Assembly (NCBI RefSeq): GCF_030867145.1
Contig: NC_134443.1
Coordinates: 3,844,001 to 3,908,000, forward strand
Length of the DNA: 64,000 nt
Direction: 5' to 3'
From: Opisthocomus hoazin
Taxonomy: Eukaryota > Chordata > Aves > Opisthocomiformes > Opisthocomidae
The notes beneath the pieces are model-generated. The model was given only the letters and a program-made list of their open reading frames with translations. It was not told where the DNA came from and ran no database searches. Numbering within the stretch: the first letter of the stretch is position 1; every line of letters begins with the position of its first letter. The position numbers and the translations under genes are program-made. Of the stretch, positions 43,816 to 54,799 are shown piece by piece.

Positions 43816-46501
43816 ATGCCGCCGACCGTGGCCGTCGTGGGGGGCGGCATCAGCGGCCTGGCCGCCTGCTACTACCTGTCCCGCGGCCCCCGCCCGCCCA
43901 AGGTGAGCGCCGGGGCCGGGCCGGGGCCGGGGCCGGGACCCCCTCGCGGCGTCCCCGGGGTGACCGCGGTGTCCCCAGGTGCTGCTGCTGGAGGGCAGCG
44001 CCCGGCTCGGGGGGTGGCTGCAGACCACCCGCGCCGCCGACGGGGCCGTCTTCGAGCACGGGCCCAGGAGCATCCGCGCCCGGGGGGCCGTGGGCGCCGA
44101 CACCCTGCGCATGGTAGGGGGCGGGGGAGGGGGTCCGCGGGGCTGGGGAGGGGGCCGAGGGCTCCCAGGGAGCGGGGCTCTGGAGGGGGGTGCCTGTGGC
44201 ACTGGGGGACAGCAGTCCCTGGGTGGGTGCTCGGGTCTGGGGGGGTCCCTGGGAGCACGAGGGCACGGGGGTCTCACGGTGCCATGGTCTGGGGGGGTCC
44301 CTGGGAGCACGAGGGCACGGGGGTCTCACGGTGCCATGGTCTGGGGGGTCCCAGGGCTGGGCGCAGGGTGCTGGGGGACAGGGGTGCCTGGGCTGGTCCA
44401 GGGCGTTGGGGTCTGGAGGGGGTCCCTGGGTGGGTGCAGGGGTCTGGGAGTCCCTGCACAGGTGCCGGGGTCCAGCTGAGGCCGCCCCAGGGCAGGTCCT
44501 GTGCCCCCCGCCGCACCCGCCCTGCCAGTGTCCCCGCAGGTCTCCAAGCTCGGCCTGGAGGGTGACGTCCTGCCCGTCCCCAGGGACCACCCGGCCTCCC
44601 GGAACCGATTCCTCTACACCGGCGGAGCCCTGCACAAGCTGCCCTCGGGCCTGGGGTAGGTGCCGGCCCCAGCGTCACCCCGGTGCCGCCCGCGGGCCGC
44701 CCTCCCCTGAGCCCTCCTGTCCCCAGGGGCCTGCTGCGGCCGGTGCCGCCCTTTTCGCGGGCACTGCTCTGGAGCGGGGTGCGGGACCTGCTGGCGCCGG
44801 CCGGGACAGAGCCCGATGAGAGCGTGCACGCCTTCGTCCATCGCCGCTTCGGCCGGGAGGTGGGCGCCTGCGTGGGGAGATAGCGCCGGGGGCTTATCGG
44901 GGCCTGGCAGGGGCCGGGCGGGGACCGGCCTCACCCGGCCGCGTCCCCGCAGGTGGCCGACATCGCCGTGGACAGCCTGTGCCGGGGAGTGTTCGCCGGG
45001 GACTGCCGGGCGCTAAGCGTCCGCTCCTGCTTCCCCACGCTCTTCGAGGCCGAGCGGCGCCGTCGATCCGTCCTGCTGGGGCTGGCACTGGGCTCCGGTG
45101 AGCGCCGGGCTGGGGGGACGTGAGGGGGAGACCCCCCAGTGCCACCGCAGCAGCATGGGGGGACACCGGCGCTGTCACCCGCAGGGAAGGAGCACGGGGC
45201 CGAGTCAGGGCTGAGCCGGCGGGCGCGGGCTGAGCGCTGGAGCCAGTGGTCGCTGCGGGGTGGGATGGAGACCCTGGCCGAGGCGCTGGCGGCCTTCCTG
45301 CGCCCGTGCGGCGTCGAGCTGCACTGCCACGCGCCCCTGCGCCGCCTGCGCCGCAACCCCGATGGCCGCTGGCAGGTATGGCCCTGGGGCCGGGGGTGCC
45401 TGGGTCCCCTGCCCAGTGCCCCCCCCACTGCTCTACTTCCCCCCAGCTCGCCCTGGCAGACGGCACCGTGACAGCCGACCACGTCATCAGTGCCCTCCCG
45501 GCCGCAGGTAGGGGTGGGGGTGCACGGACACTTGGGTCCCCGGGGTGGGAGGAGGGGGGATCCCCTCCCTGATGTCCCCTCTCCTCCCAGCCCTGGCTGC
45601 AGTGCTGCCGGCTGAGGCTGAGCCCCTGGCCCAGGAGCTGCGGCGCATCCCGGCCGTGTCGGTGGCCGTGGTGAACCTTCAGTACGAGGGCGTTGCGTTG
45701 CCCGTCACGGTAAGAGTGGTGCCCGCGGGCAATGCTGGTACCCACATGGGTCCCCTGGAACCCCCCATGACCCCCTCGTGCTCACGCTGCTGCTCCCACC
45801 CAGGGCTTTGGGCACTTGGTGCCCTCCTCCGAGGACCCCTCGCTTCTGGGCATCATCTATGACTCAGTGTCCTTCCCCCAGCACAACGGCACGGGGCCTG
45901 CCTCCGTCCGGCTGACGGTGAGCGGCCGGGGACGGGCGGGGGACGGGGATGACCCGGGGGCTCACGGTGCAGACAGGGCTGACCCGGGGGGGTCACGGTG
46001 CTGCTGGTGCCGTACAGGTGATGCTGGGAGGCGCCTGGTTCGGGCAGAGCTTCGGGGACCCAGCGGCAGCAGCGGCACCAGCACTGCTGCTGCGGCGGGC
46101 GCAGGTGGCTGTGCGGGAGCAGCTGGGCCTGGAGCCGGCCCCGACCCGCTCCATCGTCCGCGTGCACCAGGTGGGTGATGGTGCTGCGGCGCCAGGGCCG
46201 GGGGGGTTCCCGGGGGTTCCCTCAGAGCTCACTGGCTGTTCCCTCCCCCAGGCCTGCATCCCCCAGTACACGCTGGGCCACTGGCAGCGCACAGGTAAGA
46301 GGGGGCCGGGGCGTGGGGTTTCCGGCCCCCGCAGAGATGCCCACCACCCGCCCTGTCCCTGCAGAACGCATCGCCCGTTTCCTGGCAGAGCAGCAGCTGC
46401 CCCTCACACTCGTCGGGGCCTCCTACGCCGGCGTCTCCGTCAACGAGTGCATCGCCAGCGCCAAAGCGGCTGTGGGGCAGCTGCTGGGGCAGCCGTGCTG
46501 A
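43816..46501 (+). CDS. PPOX: PPOX, protoporphyrinogen oxidase
   Basis: Twelve exons: 43816-43902, 43979-44113, 44540-44655, 44727-44859, 44953-45097, 45185-45375, 45447-45507, 45591-45709, 45804-45917, 46018-46170, 46252-46294, 46365-46501. The product is 477 aa, identical in length to human. PPOX is the FAD-dependent penultimate enzyme of haem synthesis on the outer face of the inner mitochondrial membrane. Landmarks: FAD dinucleotide fold [23 protein letters not shown] with Arg59 (the human variegated porphyria position), [32 protein letters not shown] and, at the end, [15 protein letters not shown]. It is convergent with B4GALT3. Confidence 0.97.
44222..44345. repeat. 52-bp duplication in PPOX intron 2
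   Basis: A unit containing ggtccctgggagcacgaggg and gtctcacggtgccatggtct occurs twice in tandem with near identity, with a partial third copy at the right. The unit is G-rich. Confidence 0.75.
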
Positions 46502-46567
46502 GCCCCGGTGTCCCCGCGTCCCCTCCCGGCGCCCAGCAGCTCCGCAGTAGTAGGACAAAGTGTTTTT

Positions 46568-46621
46568 TTTAATTGAAAAACCCTTATAAAGGCCCAGGGA
46601 GCAGCTCATAAATAGAATAAA
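46568..46621. terminator. Overlapping 3' ends of PPOX and B4GALT3
   Basis: On the plus strand TATAAA (46585) and AATAAA (46616-46621) can end PPOX. On the minus strand ATTAAA (46573-46568) can end B4GALT3. The signals face each other, so the two mature transcripts would overlap by about 50-100 bases. Confidence 0.55.
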
Positions 46622-46934
46622 TAACCACGCGCCAGTGGCGCAGCCTGTAACCGTCTTCAGGTACCACAGCCTGCAGGGAGACGGCGTCAGGCAAGACCCC
46701 GGCGCTCCCTGCACCCCTCGCTGGCGTTGCCCCCCAGTACCAGGCACTGGCCCCACGGCCAGCAGCTCCCTGGGCGGTTGCCCCCGGGGCTCGCTGCTCC
46801 CCCCCGTCTCTCCAGCGAGGCCACAGCGTGACCAGCCCAGCTGCGGCTCCTCCACCCCGTGCACAACGAGGGTCCCTTCCCTGCGCCAGGTCACGGCAAG
46901 CAAGAGTCCGTGGGGGGGCCGCGGTGGCCAGCAG

Positions 46935-48902
46935 CTAGTGGGGACCCTGTGGCAAGCTCTGGTTGTCCCTGCGGGCAAGCAGGGTCCCCTCCTCCTGCGC
47001 CACAGCCGCGCCGGCGCTGCTCCCCGGGGGGTCATCGCCCTGCCTGGCAGCCTCGGGGCTGTGCTGGGTGACCCCCGGTGCCGGGGGGGAGCTCCCGCCG
47101 CCCTGGGTGCCGTTACCCGCCGGCGGCTGCTGCGCGGTGGCCACGGGCAGCCGGGGAGACAGCGACAGCCCCTGGCTCCCCCACCCCGCGGTGTCCCAGG
47201 GCAGCTTGCGCAGCATCTCCTCCCGGAAGAGGCTGGTGCTGCTGCGGTACCTCTGGCCCTCATGGCCCGGTGCGGGCGCCCTGCGGCCCTGGCCAGCGCG
47301 GGGGTCCGTCCCGATGTCCACCGTGAGGTTGGTGTAGAGCGGGTGGAGGTGCTTGGCCAGCAGCTCGTAGGTGAGGGAGTTCATCCCGTCCTGCGTCCAC
47401 ATCCGCTGCGTGCGGATCAGCAGGTCAAACCTGGAGGGGACACAGGAGACGTGGTGTCACCGCCCAGCCCCCCGCCGGCCCCCCCCGCCCCCGCCAGCCC
47501 CCCGACCTGTGCGGGTTCTCCTCATTGCCTTTGTCGCTCTTGTGCTTCACCATCTTGTAGTGGCCGATGGAGATGGGCGGGCGGGCGATCTTCATGCCGG
47601 CCAGGCGCACCCTAAGGGCGACTGCCGCGTCACCTGAGGGTGCCATGGCGTGGGGACACGACCTGCCTCCCCCCCCCCCCCACTGCGGCGCAATGGCCCC
47701 CGCACTTTTGTCCTGCGCGGTGACACCGTCCCAGGCCCGGCAAGCGGCCAGGGCCTCCCGGCGGGACACAAACACGGGGGACGGCGAGACCGGCAGGTCC
47801 CCACGGCGTCCTACCTGGTGGCGATGTCATCATCCTCGCCGCCCCAGCCCCAGTACTCGTTGGGGAAACCATTGATCTTCATGTACTGGTCAGGGGTGAG
47901 AGCTGAGACCCCCCCAAAGTACTGGGGGTACGGCAGGCTGCAAGAGGAGGGGAGACGCTGAGCCCAGGCCAGGGCCAGTCCCCCGGCTCACGCCAGCCGC
48001 CGTCGCCCACCTGTATCCGAATTTGTTCATGGCCACGGAGACGTGTTTGGGGTTCCAGGGGTCGCAGGTGTAGAGGTTGTGGTCGTTCTCGGGGATGAGG
48101 TCGACGTCGTGGAGGAAGAGGCAGTCCCACTCCTCATCCTTCAGCGCCTCCTTCACCCCCACGTTCAGCAGCTTGGCCCGGTTGAAGGTGGAGTTGCCGG
48201 CCTGCGGCGAAAGCCGGTTGGCAGCGGCGGCCCCCGGCACGAGCCCGGTGAGGCCCCCGCGCCCGCGGCGCTCACCTGGTGCACGACGTAGATGCCGTAC
48301 TGGAGCTGCTGGCGCTGCAGGAAGGGGTGCAGGTAGTAGAGCAGGTGGCCCAGGTGGGTCTCGCGGTTGCGGTGGGGGATGATGACGGCGGTGCGGGACC
48401 GCGGCTCGCAGGCGGGGGGCTGGTACCGGCCGCCCTCCTGCACCGCCGGGTTCTTCGCCTGGATCTGCTCCAGCGTGGGCACCCGGCTGAAGCTCACCGT
48501 CAGCGGGCCGACTGCGGGGGGAGGCAGGGCCTGGCGGGGGGCGGCGGGGCAGCCCCGGGGGGGGGCCGCTCCCCCCGCCCCGCCCCGCGGGGGCCCCCCC
48601 CGCGCCCCCCCCCCCCGCTCCCCTCGGCGCCGGGCCGGGCGCTCACCGAGGAAGGGCGAGCGCTGGGGGCAGAAGGGCGGTGGGTGCGCGGGGTCGGGGC
48701 GGGCGGCGCGGCGCGGCAGCAGCCGGCTGAGGTTGGCGTACACGTCGTGGGTGCGGGAGTAGTCGAAGGCGGGCCCGGCGGCGCGGCCGAAGAGCGCGGT
48801 CAGGTTGCGGAACCCGCCCAGGGAGAAGTAGGCGACGAAGGCGAACTGGCAGCCCACCAGCAGCGCCAGCGTGCAGGGCCGCTCCAGCAGCCGCCGCAGC
48901 AT
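46935..48902 (-). CDS. B4GALT3: B4GALT3, beta-1,4-galactosyltransferase 3
   Basis: Six minus-strand coding exons: 48902-48647, 48511-48276, 48201-48011, 47937-47815, 47611-47507, 47430-46935. The 468-aa product compares with about 393 in human. It is a type II Golgi enzyme that adds galactose to terminal GlcNAc. Order: short cytoplasmic tail [10 protein letters not shown], one membrane anchor ([17 protein letters not shown]), stem, then the catalytic domain with [23 protein letters not shown], the metal-binding [32 protein letters not shown] and [10 protein letters not shown]. After [13 protein letters not shown] the tail continues for about 100 aa of Pro/Gly/Gln-rich sequence with NGT and NQS sequons, longer than in human. 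B4GALT2 is the close alternative; synteny decides. Confidence 0.93.
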
Positions 48903-48969
48903 GGCGGGGCCCGGCCCGGCTCACCGGGGGCGGCGGGGGGCGGCCGGCGGGCGGGGCCGCATCGCGGGC

Positions 48970-49106
48970 GCTGCGGGAGGGAGCGGAGGGGAAGGGTCAG
49001 GCCCGCGGGGGGGGGGGGGGGGCCGCGGACCCCCCCGCCCCGCCCGGGCCCCCGGTACCTGCGGGCGGCGGGAACGGCTCAGCCCCGCCCGGCCGCCGCC
49101 GCCATC
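48970..49106 (-). promoter_or_regulatory. B4GALT3: B4GALT3 leader exon with TISU-like uATG
   Basis: On the minus strand CCAAGATGGCGGCGG (ATG at about 49105-49103) matches the TISU consensus, but the ATG opens only an eight-codon frame (MAAAAGRG) ending before the donor at 49059. Splicing to 48970 skips an intron of 88 bases. A second upstream ATG near 48964 opens 13 codons ending before the main start. Both could damp translation of the enzyme. Confidence 0.5.
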
Positions 49107-49109
49107 TTG

Positions 49110-50790
49110 GAACGGAGCGAGTGAGGGCGCGGGGCGGGGCGTGCTGGCGTGCGGGGCGAGGCCTCCCTGACGTTGCAGGTGTTAAAGGGGCCGGCGGGCC
49201 AGAGGGCGGGGCCGGGCCCGGGTGTCCCGGCGGGGGCGGCGGAGCGGGCGGGGGCCCCTCGAGGCGCCGGGGGGCACCAGGGCTGCGCGAGCGGGCGGAC
49301 GGCGGGACGCGGGGGAGCCCGAGCCGGAGACGGGAGGGAGCTCCGCAGGCGCCGCCCACAGGGGGCGTGTCCCTTACAGCCCCGCCCCGCCGCGTCGCCG
49401 CAGCAACCGCGCACGCCACCGCTCCTCTCGTTGGGCCCGCCCCTGCTGTGGCGTCACGGCAGGGGTGCGCTCCGATTGGACGCGGGGTTCGAGCCGGAAG
49501 TGGGGCCGTGCCCGGGGGTGTCCCCGCTATCGGGGGTCCCGGCCCCACGCCCCCCCAACGCCGCCGCCCTAACACCCCCCCCCCCCGTACTGCCGCTGCC
49601 CCCCTGGCTCCGCCCGCCCCCCCAAGCCCCCGCGGAGCCCCCGGCGCGGGGGGGGGAACGGGAGCTCCCGGCGCGCTGTGTCCCGTCCCCGGCCGTGGTT
49701 CTCGGAGCCCGAGAAGGGGAAGGGGGAGCGGCGGGGGCTCCGGTGGGCGGGGGAAGACGCGGTGCTGCGCGGTGTGCCGCCCCCCGCTGCCCCCAGGCAC
49801 CGCCCGCACGGGTCCCCCGCGCCGGGGCACCGGGGGCTGCGAGACCCCCGCCCGTCCGCCCGCGGGCCGGCAGCTGCGCCGGGGGTCGGACCCGGACCCG
49901 CCCCCCGCTCCTCTCCTGCGCCGGTGGGTGCGGGCGGGGTGCCTGTTCCCCGTGGGCAGCCCCACGCCTGGGGCCCACGGCCGGGCTCTGCGGGCGGGAG
50001 CTGGGCGAGGGGGTGGGCGCAGGGCGGGGGTCCGGGGGGCACAGCGGGGTGCCCAGCCCGGTGGCAGCAGCCAGGTGTGGGGGCCGGGGTGGGGATCGGG
50101 GGGTGCTCGCTGCCCGCACGCCCACCGGGACCCCCAGCGCGGCTCACGCCTCTTCCCCCCTCCCCCCCCCCAAAGCTTCGTGCTCTGCCGGCCCTTCCCC
50201 CGGAGCTGCAGCCCCCCGGGCTGCCCCGCTGCCGCCCCCTGCCCCAAGCTCCCCCCGCCTGGCCCGCCGGGATGCGGAGCCACGGTGAAGCTCCACCACC
50301 CCCGTGCCTGGCAGCAAGAGCCCTCTGCCCCCCAGGGCGAACCCCCCAAGCCCAGGCACCCACCCGGCAGTGCCGAATGCAGCAGCAGGGTCCTGGGGGT
50401 CCCCGGCAGAGCAGGCGGCCGGCCCCGGTGTGCGGGGCTCCACGGGGGCTGGGGGGGCCATGCCGGGGTGTCTCCGGGCAGGCTGGCAGCACGGCTGGGC
50501 CCTGGGTGCCCACCGCCCCGGCTGCAACCCTGAGAGACGGGATCGGTCCCACGGCCGCCCCGAGGGGCTGCACCCGAAGGGAAGCACCCGGTGAAGTCCC
50601 ATTCTGGGCAAGGCTGGTGGCCCCAGTTCATGGAGGGCAAGGGGTGCTGGTGGCCCCCTGGGAGGGGAAAGGCCCTGGGAGCGACGCGGGGGCTGCGCTG
50701 GGACCAGTAAGGGGGGGTTAACACCGCCGCAGCTGTGCCCGAGGGACGCTGCCGTGCCTGGCACCGCTGCGCCGATCACAACACACCACA
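49110..50790. other. CpG island and GC-rich spacer, B4GALT3 to ADAMTS4
   Basis: The left part carries promoter-like sites: a possible CRE-half (gcgtcacg near 49452), inverted CCAAT (gattgg near 49474) and an ETS site (ccggaagtg near 49494). These sit about 400 bases upstream of the B4GALT3 leader. No protein is recognised in the long GC-driven frames on either strand. I cannot exclude an unrecognised noncoding transcript reading rightward. Confidence 0.4.
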
Positions 50791-50794
50791 GCCA

Positions 50795-51065
50795 GCTCCA
50801 TAAATAGCTTTAAATAACGGCGTTGCAATAAATTACAACTGGGTGGCTGCGCCGGGGGGGCAGCGTGGGGCGGGGGGGCCTGGGGCCTGCCCAGGGGGTC
50901 CCCCCGCTCTGCCCGTGGAGGGGCTGAGGTAGATGCGGTTCCCTGCACCAGGGTCTGTCCCGTGCGTGGCACGAGCCTGCCGGGGCTCTGCCGAGGGGCC
51001 GCCCAACGCCGTCCCATGGACAGTGCCCCCGCGCCCGGCAGGCAATAAATAACCAAATAAATAGG
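50795..51065 (-). promoter_or_regulatory. AU-rich elements in the ADAMTS4 3' untranslated region
   Basis: On the minus strand two clusters carry ATTTA pentamers: near 51040-51065 (CTATTTATTTGG and TTATTTATTG) and near 50795-50835 (AATTTATTGC, TTATTTAAAGC, CTATTTATGG). Such elements destabilise cytokine-inducible mRNAs, which suits ADAMTS4. The true poly(A) site was not identified. Confidence 0.55.
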
Positions 51066-51125
51066 CACGGCGGTGCCGCCGGGATTGCTTCCCGGCAGAG
51101 CCATGTCCCGTCCGGGTTTGTGCCG

Positions 51126-54100
51126 CTACTGCTCACGCCGGCGGCTCCTGAGGATCTCCAGGATCTCGGCTTTCTGCTTCTCCCAGGCCTCCGACGGGCG
51201 TCTCGGCGCCCGGGGCACGAAGAAGCTGTATTTCAAGCGTGGCGGGCGCCGCTCGTCCACCACCAGCGCCTGCAGCACCAAGGGCTCACGCAGCGGCCCC
51301 CGGCCCACCAGCGTCTCGGTGGCTGCCGTGGCCCCGCTGTAGCGCAGCGTCGCGCCGCCCACCAGCACCACGTCGGTCGTGGAGGGCACCAGGACGTAGC
51401 CGCCATTGAGCAGCGAGCTGCCGTCCGGCCGCCGCAGCGCCAGGAAGACGTCCTCGCTGCCCGACACCGAGATCTGCCGGACCAGGAGGTGCGTGGCACC
51501 GGCCGGGATGGTCACCACGTCGTTGTAGCCGTAGCTGCGGGGCAGAGGGGGGTTGGAGGGGTGATGGCAGCCTGCGGGTGACACGCTCACCCCACCGCCA
51601 CCACTCTCGGGGCGCTTACCGGGGTTTGGCGAAGGAGCCGTACACCTTGGTGCAGCCAGAGCCGTCGCCGCCGCACGTCATGCACTTATCGAACTTCTTC
51701 TTGGAGCCGATGATGCGGTCGCAGCCGGTGGGGACGCAGCGTCCCTGCACGCACACGCCTGTGCTCTCGGGTGAGCAGGGCGTCCCGTCGGCCACCTGCG
51801 GCGCGGCACGGCGTCAGCGCCCGTCGGCAGCACCCCGGGGCGCCCGCGGGCGGGGGACACTCACCCTCGGCTGCAGCACGTGGTAGTAGCCCAGGGTCTG
51901 GGACTGGCAGGTCAGCTTGCACTGGTCCCGCTCAGGGACGCCGCTGTAGCGTGGGACCCAGTCCGGGGGGGCCGGGAGCCCCTTGACGAGGTCGGGGCGA
52001 TGGTTGTAGGCAGCGCACTGCTCCTCCCGGAAGGCGAGGGCTGCGAGGTGGCGAGGCAGTCAGCACCGGCGGCAGCCCCCAGCCCCCCGCAACCCCCGGC
52101 GACCGGTGCCATCCCCACCCCACTCACGGGTGCTGCCGGGACACTCCTCCACGTTGCAGGACTGGAAGCGGGTGCGCTTGCCCTCGCAGTACCGGCCGCC
52201 GTGGCGAGGCGCCGGCGCGGTGCAGTTGCGGTGGGAGAGCTGGACGCCGCCGCCGCAGGTCCGCGAGCAGCCGCCCCATGGCCCCCACGGCCCCCAGCCC
52301 CCATCCACGGGCACCTGCAGCCGGAAAACGCAACGCAGGGGTCACACTGGTGCTGGCAGGTGAGCGCCCACCCAGCCACCCCCCGCGCTGCGCTGCCGGG
52401 ACTCACGGTGAGCTCCTGCATGCGGCTGAGGCCGACGCAGAGCCCGTCCATGCAGGCTCTGCCCGGCGCGCACGGCGTGCCGTCGGCCCACGGGAAGTGC
52501 TTCGTCTGGCAGACGGCGCGGCCGCCGACGTGGCCGGTGCACCACAGCGAGGCGCAGGGCGGCTGCCGGTCGCCGCAGTGCCGCGAGTCGGGCCCGAAGG
52601 CGAGCTGGCACTGCCGCAGCACCGGGTAGACGCTGCCCGGCAGCGCTGAGGGCAGCTGCAGCCACTCCGAAGGCTTGTCCAGGAGGCAGTGACCTGCGGG
52701 GACGTGACACCGCTGCACGGGGGTCCCTGAGTGCACCGCGACCCCTGCTCACCGGGACCCCCGTGCCGGGTCATACCGTGGCCGTTGTCCAAGAAGTCGG
52801 TGATGAAGCGGGCGCTGCACGGGGACCACATCTCACCAGGTTCCAGCGAGGAGAGGACGGGAGCCATCACGCGGCGCGTGGCTCCGGAGCGGCTGTTCAG
52901 GTCCTGGCAGTGCGGTGAGGTGTCGTGCAGCATGTTGAAGACGTGGCCTGTGCCGGGCGACAGCAGTGTCAGCCCCGGGGGGCTCACAGGGGGCAGCAGG
53001 CATGTCCCCCCCCCCGCTGGCCCCCAGCGCTCACCCAGCTCGTGGGCGGCCGTGAATGCCGACTGCAGCCCGTCGTCCTCCACGATGGCACAGCTCCGCT
53101 CGGGGTCGCAGACGGTGCCCACGTCGGCCATGCCCAGTGTGTCGCAGGTGGCCGCCCCACACAGGTCCTGGGGGCACACGGGTTATGGGGGGGGGGCTCA
53201 GGGGCACCCCCAGACCCAGCCAATGCCCAGGCTCCCTGGGATGGGCCCCGGGGACACCGCCAGCCCCAAAACCCATGGACAGCCCAGGGGCTCACCCAGC
53301 ACCCAAACAGCCCTGGGGGGGCAAAGACCCCTGCAGCTCCCCCTGGACCCCCCACACCCTCCCAGCCATCACCCCCCCACACCTGCCGAGTGAAGAGGAT
53401 GGCGGTGTCGAAGTGGAGGGGACTGTCCTCGTCGGGGACGTTGAGCCCCTTCTGCCACTGGCAGAAGTTGCGGAGCATCTGGGCGGCGTTGGGGGTGGCG
53501 GGGGGCCCCGGGGTGCCCTGGCCCAGCACCACCAGCCGCGTCACCCGCAGCTCCACCGCGTTGCCCAGGCTGCCGTGCCGGAAGGACCGGGCGGCTGCCG
53601 CCAGCACCGTCAGCAGGTACCGCTGGAGCCCCGCGCCGTGGAACCGGGCCATCGACTCGTCCGCCACCACCAGCATCTCCACGTACCGCGGCACCGAGGC
53701 GAAGCGCTGCCGGGGAGCGGGGCGCTGGGGCAGGGGACCAGCGCCGGCCAGTGCCTCCCAGCACAGGTCACACCGTCCCGGTGGCCCCCGTTGCCCCCAC
53801 CCCACGCTGGTGCCCCCCATCCCCATGCTCGTCCCTGCCGGTGCCCCCCCGCCCCCGGTGCCCCCCCCACCCCACCCCTGCGCAGGGTCCCGGCATCCCG
53901 CGGTCCCGGTCGCCCCCTCGGGACGGGTCCCGGCGGTGCCCCGGGAGGCGGAGGGGAAGCCCGGCCCAGCCCGGTCTGCCCCGGCCCGTCTTGGTCCCGG
54001 CCTGTCCCTGTCCGGTGTGTCCACCCCGTCCCAGTCCATCCCGGTCCCAGCCCATCCCGGTCCCGGTCTGTCCCCATCCATCCCAGTTCAGTGTGTCCCA

Positions 54101-54444
54101 GTCCATCCCATCCCATCCCATCCCATCCCTGGTCCCAGTCCATTCTGGTCCGGTGAGTCCTGGTCCATCCCATCCCAGTCCCAGTCCATCCCCGTCCCGG
54201 TCTGTCCCCATCCATCCCAGTTCAGTGTGTCCCGGTCCACCCCGTCCCTGTCCCAGCCCATCCCATCCCGGTCCCAGCCCAGCCCGCCCCGGTCCCGTCC
54301 CCCCGGCCGTACCTTGGCTCTCCTCGGGGCCGGCCCCACGCGGGACCGCGTCCCGGCCTCGCCCGGTGCCGTGACCGGACACGCGGGACCGGGGGCGGCC
54401 CCGGCGGCGGCAGCGACCAGGAGCGCCAGGAGCGCGCGGCGCAT
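51126..54444 (-). CDS. ADAMTS4: ADAMTS4, aggrecanase-1, with a miniature prodomain
   Basis: Nine minus-strand exons: 54444-54313, 53706-53383, 53167-53035, 52947-52777, 52693-52407, 52314-52128, 52040-51865, 51795-51620, 51534-51126. The product is 664 aa (human 837). ADAMTS4 is a secreted zinc protease that cuts aggrecan and versican. Exon 1 encodes only 44 aa: signal peptide ([15 protein letters not shown]), a cysteine-switch-like GPACPVTAP (human GPMCNVKAP) and the furin site RRAK. Then come the catalytic domain ([16 protein letters not shown]; zinc motif [12 protein letters not shown], first His about residue 194; Met-turn VMAPV), disintegrin-like and thrombospondin domains ([17 protein letters not shown]), the Cys-rich region ([14 protein letters not shown]) and the spacer ending LRSRRREQ. 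Absence of a C-terminal thrombospondin repeat is normal for ADAMTS4. Confidence 0.95.
54015..54292. repeat. Minisatellite in ADAMTS4 intron 1
   Basis: Imperfect units of 15-35 bp, variants of ccagtccatcccatcccggt and tccatcccagttcagtgtgt, fill the centre of the intron. Confidence 0.85.
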
Positions 54445-54512
54445 GGCCCGGGCACCGCGACAGCACCGCGACAGCACCGCGACAGCGGGTCCCGCCGCGC
54501 TGCCCCCGCCGC

Positions 54513-54524
54513 CGCCTTTTAACG
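54513..54524 (-). promoter_or_regulatory. TATA-like box of ADAMTS4
   Basis: The minus strand reads GTTAAAAGGCGG about 75 bases upstream of the start codon. A short leader follows with three copies of a cgcgacagcac unit. This places the promoter directly before the miniature first exon and leaves little room for an upstream coding exon. Confidence 0.55.
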
Positions 54525-54799
54525 GGCGGGAGAGGCGGCCCCGGCGGGGGGCGGAGCGGGGCAGCCCCGGCCCCCCCGGGCCATTCCGGGAAGGCAGAGC
54601 CGGGTCCCCGGGGAGCGGGGCCGGGCTGGGGGACCCCCCTCGCCGGGATCCCCTCCGCGGGACCCCTGTGCGGGGCCGCTACGGGGAAGACCCAGGTCGG
54701 GGGGGGGGCTGCACGTCTGCTTGGGGCCGCCCCAGGGCGGCCGGGATGGGTGTGGGGCTGGGGGTCCCCCGGGGGCTCCCACACCCTGCAGCACCTGCT

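Noticed and set aside
48997-50724. Long frames of 470-575 codons between B4GALT3 and ADAMTS4
   Set aside because: Overlapping in several frames on both strands, low-complexity, no recognisable domain or splice logic.
51040-51066. AATAAA motifs on the plus strand as poly(A) signals
   Set aside because: No plus-strand gene ends here; ADAMTS4 is on the minus strand, where the same bases read as AU-rich ATTTA elements.
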